A stretch of 64,000 bases of DNA, from assembly GCA_963724535.1 (NCBI GenBank), contig CAVRVD010000001.1:1-64000 (forward strand), in the 5' to 3' direction. The position numbers and the translations under genes were made by a program. Positions 59,810 through 64,000 of this stretch are shown piece by piece; the first letter of the stretch is position 1, and each line of letters starts with the position of its first letter. The notes beneath the pieces are model-generated. The model worked only from the letters and a program-made list of their open reading frames with translations, ran no database searches and was not told where the DNA came from. This stretch comes from JADJPO01 sp963724535. Its GTDB lineage: Bacteria > Actinomycetota > Actinomycetes > Actinomycetales > Kineosporiaceae.

Positions 59810-60649
59810 ATGGTGGTGCTGCGTCCTGAGGTCTGGCGGCGCCGGCGCGCCGAGCACGAGGCCCGCGTTGACGCACTGACCACCGGGCACCTGGCGCGGC
59901 GGGCGCGAGGCGAGAAACACCCGGTCGAGGACTTCCTGTTCACCTACTACTCGCTGCGACCGGCGCGGCTGCGACGCTGGCATCCCGGGGCGGGGGTGAC
60001 CCTGCTGCAGGACGACGGACGCTGCGAGCGCCTCGACGCACGGGCCTACCTGGCCCGACGTGGGGACACCGTGCGGTTCGTCCGCGACCTGCTGGCCGCC
60101 ACCGCCGGACGAGCAGCGCAGCTCGGCTGCTTCGGCCTGCACGAGTGGGCGATGCTCTACCGCCACAGCGCGGACGACGAGCGCCGCCACCCGGCGCCGC
60201 TGCGCCTGCGGAGCGCCGGCACCGACGCCGTGGTCGAGTCACACCGGATGCGTTGCAGCCACTTCGACGCCTTCCGGTTCTTCGCCGCGGATGCCCTGGA
60301 CCGCAACGAGATCCGGCCCACCCGCGACCGTCGGCTCGAGCTGGAGCAGCCGGGCTGCCTGCACGCCACGATGGACCTGTACAAGTGGGCCTACAAGCTT
60401 GGCGAGGCGGCGCCGTCCGAGCTGGTGGCCGACTGCTTCGAGCTGGCCCGCGACGTCCGGGTGCTCGACATGCGCGCGTCCCCGTATGACCTGAGATCCG
60501 TTGGCTACGAACCGATCCCGATCGAGACGGCCGACGGCAAGGCCGCCTACGTCACGGCCCAGCGGGACTTCGTCAACCGCGCCGAACCGTTGCGCGCCGC
60601 GCTGATCGCGCTCTGCGATCGGCTACTGGCCGAACACGGGCCGCGCTGA
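59810..60649 (+). CDS. Conserved actinobacterial protein (often labelled 3-methyladenine DNA glycosylase)
   Basis: 279 residues from ATG 59810. The conserved blocks are GEKHPVEDFLFTYYSLRPARL, RRWHPGAG, GCFGLHEWAMLYR, MRCSHFDAFRFF, NEIRPTRD and QPGCLHATMDLYKWAYKL. I know the family as widespread in actinobacteria and frequently annotated as 3-methyladenine DNA glycosylase, but I see no helix-hairpin-helix or known glycosylase signature, so the label is doubtful. Several invariant His, Glu, Asp and Cys could bind metal. Ends in a hairpin shared with the convergent gene. Confidence 0.8.
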   Translation: MVVLRPEVWRRRRAEHEARVDALTTGHLARRARGEKHPVEDFLFTYYSLRPARLRRWHPGAGVTLLQDDGRCERLDARAYLARRGDTVRFVRDLLAATAGRAAQLGCFGLHEWAMLYRHSADDERRHPAPLRLRSAGTDAVVESHRMRCSHFDAFRFFAADALDRNEIRPTRDRRLELEQPGCLHATMDLYKWAYKLGEAAPSELVADCFELARDVRVLDMRASPYDLRSVGYEPIPIETADGKAAYVTAQRDFVNRAEPLRAALIALCDRLLAEHGPR

Positions 60650-60658
60650 ACACAGCGC
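60643..60658. terminator. Tetraloop hairpin overlapping a stop codon
   Basis: GCGCTG-AACA-CAGCGC, a perfect 6-bp stem that contains the stop codon of the plus-strand gene and ends just before the end of the convergent membrane-protein gene. Suited to bidirectional termination. Confidence 0.5.
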
Positions 60659-60659
60659 A

Positions 60660-61199
60660 CTACTCGAGGCCCTCGCCAGGATGGTCTGCCCGCGCGTCCC
60701 GGCGACGTATCCAGCGAGCAGTCAACAGGACGGGGACTATGGCGACGGCCAACCCCGTGATCAATCCGGCCGCCGTGGACCAGTTCATCGTCAGGCCGGT
60801 CGACCCAGGTGAGCTCTCACCGAGCAAGGCGGCCCGGACCAGGCCGAGAACCAGCGCAGCAACCAGCAGCGCGAGCAGCACCAGGCGCTGGCGGCTGCGT
60901 GATACCGCCGTCTTCGAGGCCACCTCGACCCCGAGCCGATGGGCATATCCGATGGTCATCGCCGACCCCATCCCGGCGAGGATGATCATCGCCACGGCGT
61001 AGGGCAACGCCGCCGGGCCACCGAACCAGAGCATCGCCGTGGCAAGCACCAGCGATCCCCAGAGCAGCAGCTGGAACCCGAAGGCCGACGCTTCGTTCCA
61101 GACGTCGCGCTGGCGCTCCTCGGCATAGAACGGGTCACCGAAGTCGGCGACGGCCGAGGCGAACCGGATGAAGGGGGAGTTCTTGGTCGGCGTGCTCAT
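60660..61199 (-). CDS. Membrane protein paired with an XRE regulator
   Basis: 179 residues with four membrane helices in two pairs (FQLLLWGSLVLATAMLWFGG, AVAMIILAGMGSAMTIGYAH, LVLLALLVAALVLGLVRAAL, ITGLAVAIVPVLLTARWI). The start MSTPTKNSPFIRFASAVADFGDP lies outside the membrane and resembles proteins found next to small HTH regulators. Its ATG overlaps the stop of the XRE gene (ATGA), so the two are coupled. Function unknown. Confidence 0.8.
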   Translation of the reverse strand: MSTPTKNSPFIRFASAVADFGDPFYAEERQRDVWNEASAFGFQLLLWGSLVLATAMLWFGGPAALPYAVAMIILAGMGSAMTIGYAHRLGVEVASKTAVSRSRQRLVLLALLVAALVLGLVRAALLGESSPGSTGLTMNWSTAAGLITGLAVAIVPVLLTARWIRRRDARADHPGEGLE

Positions 61200-61435
61200 G
61201 ATGATGACCCCATTCCCTCGAGGTTCGGCGCGAACAGCGACTCGACGTCCGTGCCGAGTACGGCGGCCAGGCGCAGAGCGAGGTAGACCGACGGGGCGTA
61301 GTCCCCCGCTTCGATGGCGACGACGGTCTGACGACTGACCTCGCAGGCCGAGGCGAGCTGAGCCTGGGTCAGGTCGGCCGACAGCCGGTGCCGGCGCACC
61401 GCGTTCGCCCTGCCCTGGGCCGTCGTCCTCACCAT
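61196..61435 (-). CDS. Small XRE-family transcriptional regulator
   Basis: 79 residues. The HTH_3 fold covers almost the whole protein: VRRHRLSADLTQAQLASACE, VSRQTVVAIEAGDYAPSVYLALRLAAVLG. It is of the YozG/YgzD type, usually autoregulating with a cotranscribed membrane protein. Repeated GTCA/TGAC half-sites lie directly upstream. Start codon is ATG? The first codon is an ATG at 61435 within CCATGGG. Confidence 0.9.
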   Translation of the reverse strand: MVRTTAQGRANAVRRHRLSADLTQAQLASACEVSRQTVVAIEAGDYAPSVYLALRLAAVLGTDVESLFAPNLEGMGSSS

Positions 61436-61442
61436 GGGACGA

Positions 61443-61483
61443 GTGTCAAGCTAACCTGACACGAAGTCAAGTCGAATTGACAC
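61443..61483 (-). promoter_or_regulatory. Operator with four TGTCA/TTGAC half-sites
   Basis: Half-sites GTGTCAA (61443-61449), TGACAC (61457-61462), AGTCAA (61465-61470) and TTGACAC (61477-61483); the outer pair is a perfect 7-bp inverted repeat. It occupies the 58-bp gap between the XRE gene and cimA, where the XRE promoter must be, so autoregulation is likely. Confidence 0.5.
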
Positions 61484-61493
61484 CGCCTCTGCC

Positions 61494-63089
61494 CTAACGC
61501 CGCGCGATACCGGCTCTTAGCAGCCCGTAGACCAGGCCGTCGCACAGCGCGTTCCACGAAGCCTCGACGATGTTGGCCCCGACCCCGACGGTGGTCCAGG
61601 TGGTCGAGACGTCGGCGGTCTCGATCAGCACCCGGGTCACCGCGTCGGTCCCTGAGGACGCGTCCAGGATGCGCACCTTGAAGTCGACCAGGTGCATCTT
61701 GTCCAGCTCGGGGTACACCGGCAGCAGCGCGGCGCGCAGCCCGTGGTCGAGGGCGTTGACCGGACCGTTGCCCTCCCCCGTGGCCACCTGCCGTACCCCG
61801 CCGGCGTGCAGCTTCACCGTCGCCTCGCTCAGCGCCGGGTTGCCCGGACGGGACTCGGTGATCACCCGCCAGCTCTCCACGTCGAAGTAGGCGGGCCGGG
61901 AGTCCGCCTCCTCGCGCAGCAGCAGCTCGAACGAGGCGTCGGCCGCCTCGAAGGTGTAGCCCGCCGCCTCCAGTGACTTGACCCGGTCGGTGATCCGGGT
62001 GACCAGGTCCCGGTCTCCGGTCAGGTCGTACCCCAGCTCGCGTCCCTTGAGCTCGATAGAGGCACGCCCGGCCATGTCAGAGACCAACATTCGCATGTCG
62101 TTGCCGACCGTCGTGGGGTCGGCGTGCTGGTAGAGATCAGGATCCACCTTGATCGCTGAGGCGTGCAGGCCTGCCTTGTGGGCGAAGGCGCTGGCACCGA
62201 CATACGGCTGCCTGGAGTACGGCGGGACGTTGGTGACCTCGCTGACGGCGTGCGCGATCCGCGTCGCCTCGGCGAGCTTTCCTTCCGGGAGCACCTGCTG
62301 GCCGAGCTTGAGCTCGAGGTTGGCCACCACGGCCAGCAGATCGGCGTTGCCGGTCCGCTCCCCGTAGCCGTTCAGGGTGCCCTGTACCTGGGCGACGCCG
62401 GCGTCGACGGCGGCCAGGGAGTTCGCCACGGCGCAGCCCGTGTCGTTGTGGCAGTGGATGCCCATCGGGGCGCCGACCGCCTGCCCGACCGCGTGCACGA
62501 CGTCGGCCACCTCCACGGGCAGCATGCCGCCGTTGGTGTCGCACAGGGCGAGCACTTCGGCGCCGGCCTCAGCGGCCGCCCGCAGCACCGCCACGGCGTA
62601 GCCGGCGTCGGCGCGGTAGCCGTCGAAGAAGTGCTCGGCGTCCAGGAACACCCGCCGGCCCTCGCCGACCAGGAACGAGACGGTGTCGCGGACCATGGCC
62701 AGGTTCTCCTCGCCGCTGGTGCGCAACGCCCGCTTCACGTGCCGGATGTCGCTCTTGGCGACCAGGGTGACCACCGGCGCCAGGGAGTCGAGCAGCGCCC
62801 GCACCTGGGCGTCGTCCGCGGCCGCCACCCCGGCCCGGCGGGTGGACCCGAACGCGGCCAGCTGGGCGTTCTTGAGCCGCAGGTCGGTGGCGGCGCGGGC
62901 GAAGAACTCGGTGTCCTTGGGGATGGCGCCGGGCCAGCCGCCCTCGATGAAACCGACACCCAGCTCGTCCAGGTGGGCGGCGATGGTGAGCTTGTCGGCG
63001 ACCGAGAGGTTCAGCCCCTCCTGCTGCGCACCGTCGCGCAGGGTCGTGTCGTAGACCTGGACGGTACGCCCCTGGCTGGCGTTGCTCAT
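61494..63089 (-). CDS. cimA: (R)-citramalate synthase
   Basis: 531 residues from ATG 63089 with GAGGAGAAG upstream. HMGL-like catalytic domain: QVYDTTLRDGAQQEGLNLSV, GFIEGGWPGAIPKD, ALCDTNGGMLP, GIHCHNDTGCAVANSLAAV, VQGTLNGYGERTGNADLL, VGASAFAHKAGLHASAI; C-terminal LeuA-type allosteric domain (YFDVESWRVITES, NGPVNALDHGLRAALLPVYP). It condenses pyruvate and acetyl-CoA for isoleucine synthesis by the threonine-independent route; citramalate versus 2-isopropylmalate type is assigned from overall similarity. Preceded by a complete attenuator. Confidence 0.93.
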   Translation of the reverse strand: MSNASQGRTVQVYDTTLRDGAQQEGLNLSVADKLTIAAHLDELGVGFIEGGWPGAIPKDTEFFARAATDLRLKNAQLAAFGSTRRAGVAAADDAQVRALLDSLAPVVTLVAKSDIRHVKRALRTSGEENLAMVRDTVSFLVGEGRRVFLDAEHFFDGYRADAGYAVAVLRAAAEAGAEVLALCDTNGGMLPVEVADVVHAVGQAVGAPMGIHCHNDTGCAVANSLAAVDAGVAQVQGTLNGYGERTGNADLLAVVANLELKLGQQVLPEGKLAEATRIAHAVSEVTNVPPYSRQPYVGASAFAHKAGLHASAIKVDPDLYQHADPTTVGNDMRMLVSDMAGRASIELKGRELGYDLTGDRDLVTRITDRVKSLEAAGYTFEAADASFELLLREEADSRPAYFDVESWRVITESRPGNPALSEATVKLHAGGVRQVATGEGNGPVNALDHGLRAALLPVYPELDKMHLVDFKVRILDASSGTDAVTRVLIETADVSTTWTTVGVGANIVEASWNALCDGLVYGLLRAGIARR

Positions 63090-63130
63090 CGTCTGCTTCT
63101 CCTCAGCGTGACGCCCGGTTCTCGACCACG

Positions 63131-63162
63131 AAAAAGACCCCTCGCACAATCGCGAAGGGTCT
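63131..63162 (-). terminator. Attenuator terminator upstream of cimA
   Basis: In the cimA direction AGACCC (63162-63157) and TTCGC-type inner stem pair with GCGA and GGGTCT, giving AGACCC/GGGTCT plus TCGC/GCGA with one mismatch, loop 63146-63151, followed directly by five T (63135-63131). A rare textbook rho-independent terminator for this GC-rich genome, lying 42 bases before cimA and 37 bases after the leader peptide stop. Confidence 0.85.
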
Positions 63163-63198
63163 GCGCGTCGACGCTGCCGGGGCGGTGGTCTCGATGCC

Positions 63199-63246
63199 TC
63201 AGGCGGTGTCGACGCGCCTGTCGATAATGATCGTCAAGGCGGTCAT
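63199..63246 (-). CDS. Leader peptide MTALTIIIDRRVDTA for cimA attenuation
   Basis: ATG 63246 to TGA 63199, 15 residues: MTALTIIIDRRVDTA. Three consecutive isoleucine codons (ATC ATT ATC) plus Leu and Val, in a 15-codon frame before a terminator and a branched-chain amino acid gene, is the hallmark of ribosome-mediated attenuation. The codons for Arg-Val-Asp (63217-63208) form one arm of a 10-bp inverted repeat with 63172-63163, which abuts the terminator. No ribosome site; the start is probably leaderless. Too short for normal gene finders. Confidence 0.8.
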   Translation of the reverse strand: MTALTIIIDRRVDTA

Positions 63247-63255
63247 GGTGGGCAC

Positions 63256-63285
63256 AGTCTGCCACAGCCCCGCCGCCCCGCCCAA
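63256..63285 (-). promoter_or_regulatory. Promoter of the cimA leader
   Basis: TTGGGC (63285-63280), 18 bases, CAGACT (63261-63256) in the cimA direction. It would place the transcript start about 1-3 bases before the leader ATG at 63246, making the leader peptide leaderless. Confidence 0.4.
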
Positions 63286-63323
63286 ACCACCGGACCGGGG
63301 CATGGCGGGCGGCGTTCAGGCAC

Positions 63324-63357
63324 CGGGGGCGGCGCGTCGTGGGACGCCCCGCCCCCG
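63324..63357 (-). terminator. GC-rich terminator after the YCII gene
   Basis: CGGGGGCGG (63324-63332) pairs perfectly with CCGCCCCCG (63349-63357), 43 bases past the YCII stop and before the cimA promoter. It separates the two units. Confidence 0.6.
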
Positions 63358-63399
63358 TTCCCTCCCGCCTCTGGCCCAGCGCGAGGGGCCACCTGCACG

Positions 63400-63732
63400 T
63401 CACATGCCGGGAATCGCCTGCGCCTCGTGGACCTCGATCTCACACCCGCCCGGCATGTCGAGGTGCGGATGGTCCTTGGCCAGGGCGAGGGCGGCGTCGA
63501 GGTCGCTGGCCTCGAGCAGGCTGTAGCCGGACACCTCACGTGTGCTGGGCGACGTGCCGGCCGGGGTGACCCGGACGCCGCCGGCGAGCGGAGCCCCGAA
63601 GTCGACCAGGTCACCGCCGACCTTTGCCGCCCAGGCGTTCCAGGCACCCATGACCTGCTCCATCTGCTCCGGAGGCGGTGCGGCGTCGGCAGGGGTCATC
63701 GGGGCGTGGTAGACGAACAGGTACCTGGGCAT
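63400..63732 (-). CDS. YCII-related protein
   Basis: 110 residues from ATG 63732 with AAAGGAGAG seven bases before. MPRYLFVYHAPM and PEQMEQVMGAWNAWAAKVGGDLVDFG, then SGYSLLEASDLDAALALAKDHPHL and GGCEIEVHEAQ fit the YCII (DGPF) alpha-beta barrel with conserved His and Asp. Function unknown; often linked to ECF sigma factors, but none is near here. Confidence 0.85.
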   Translation of the reverse strand: MPRYLFVYHAPMTPADAAPPPEQMEQVMGAWNAWAAKVGGDLVDFGAPLAGGVRVTPAGTSPSTREVSGYSLLEASDLDAALALAKDHPHLDMPGGCEIEVHEAQAIPGM

Positions 63733-63807
63733 GTCTGCTCTCCTTTGAGCGATGTGGACTGGATGGTGCTGCCGGAGCGGCCGCGCACCGCGGGCCACGC
63801 CGGACGA

Positions 63808-64000
63808 TCAACGGGCCGTTGCGCCGACGCCCACCGGGGTTCGACCGGCGTAGGCGGCGAGCCGGTCGAGGGCGCTCGCGTCGTCCGGCGGGCTCACCTC
63901 GGCGGCGAAGGCCCGGCCCCGCCCGCCCGGCACGACCACCTCGGCGAGCCCGCGCAGGTAGTCGCCGAGCTCGTCCGAGACGCGCATTTGCTGGCCACCG
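63808..64000 (-). CDS. C-terminus of an unidentified protein, start outside window
   Basis: An open frame ends at TGA 63808 and runs off the right edge; 64 codons are visible (GGQQMRVSDELGDYLRGLA ... RTPVGVGATAR). Codon use is normal coding. The fragment is too short to assign. It lies 75 bp from the YCII gene on the same strand. Confidence 0.6.
   Translation of the reverse strand, partial: GGQQMRVSDELGDYLRGLAEVVVPGGRGRAFAAEVSPPDDASALDRLAAYAGRTPVGVGATAR

Overview
The window looks like a chromosomal housekeeping segment of a high-GC actinobacterium. The DNA is very GC-rich, GTG and TTG starts are common, and genes abut with ATGA or GTGA overlaps. Marker genes point the same way: a WhiG-type sigma factor, GlnD/PII/AmtB with a GlnR-like box, CofC (coenzyme F420), a mycothiol-dependent isomerase family protein, DevS/DevR, NdgR, and HU with a basic tail. 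I cannot name the genus. The gene order matches the conserved actinobacterial translation, secretion and cell-wall neighbourhood. I saw no insertion sequence, prophage, integrase of mobile type or CRISPR array.

Layout. 1-853 holds an unfinished coiled-coil protein. 1037-1711 is a LytM-like secreted protein. 1715-13867 is a long minus-strand run: whiG, xerC, dprA, comM/yifB, yraN, DUF2469, a fluoride-channel pair (crcB) with DUF190, rnhB, two lepB, rplS, trmD, rimM, khpA, rpsP. 14109-19276 holds a large membrane protein, an amidohydrolase, ffh and a flavin/F420 split-barrel protein. 19350-29048 is nitrogen sensing (glnD, glnB, amtB) followed by ftsY, a small membrane protein and smc. 29049-30315 is the least ordinary part: a 71-bp tandem repeat, acyP, a CsoR-like double palindrome and a decayed cydB fragment. 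30316-33516 carries devS (+), a mycothiol-type isomerase (+) and devR (-). 33570-41320 runs minus: mutM, rnc, rpmF, DUF177, coaD, rsmD, recG, a FakA-like protein. 41482-50351 mixes rpmB, thiL, an Lrp-type RAM protein, a DUF3515 lipoprotein, ddl, a trans-sulfuration enzyme, plsC, cofC fused to a cold-shock-like domain, murA and hup. 50696-53629 is leuD-leuC divergent from ndgR. The rest holds an aldo/keto reductase, tRNA-Glu(CTC), tRNA-Gln(CTG), a CPBP protease, gltX, a PspC protein, a FAH-family enzyme, an XRE/membrane pair, cimA and a YCII protein.

How the parts work together. Ffh, FtsY and two signal peptidases serve protein export. RplS, RpsP, RpmF, RpmB, TrmD, RimM, KhpA, Rnc, GltX and the two tRNAs serve translation. 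AmtB, PII and GlnD form the ammonium-sensing module. LeuCD and CimA are branched-chain amino acid steps, and each carries visible cis-regulation: an NdgR-type palindrome for leuC/ndgR, and a complete leader-peptide attenuator for cimA.

The strongest non-routine signals are the cimA attenuator with leader peptide MTALTIIIDRRVDTA, an 82-nt three-stem structure one base before the start of the gene upstream of ftsY, the 71-bp intergenic repeat after smc, the cydB relic with its CsoR-like operator, the CofC/cold-shock in-frame fusion, and a frameshift in the HU tail. No wholly new multi-gene system is evident.
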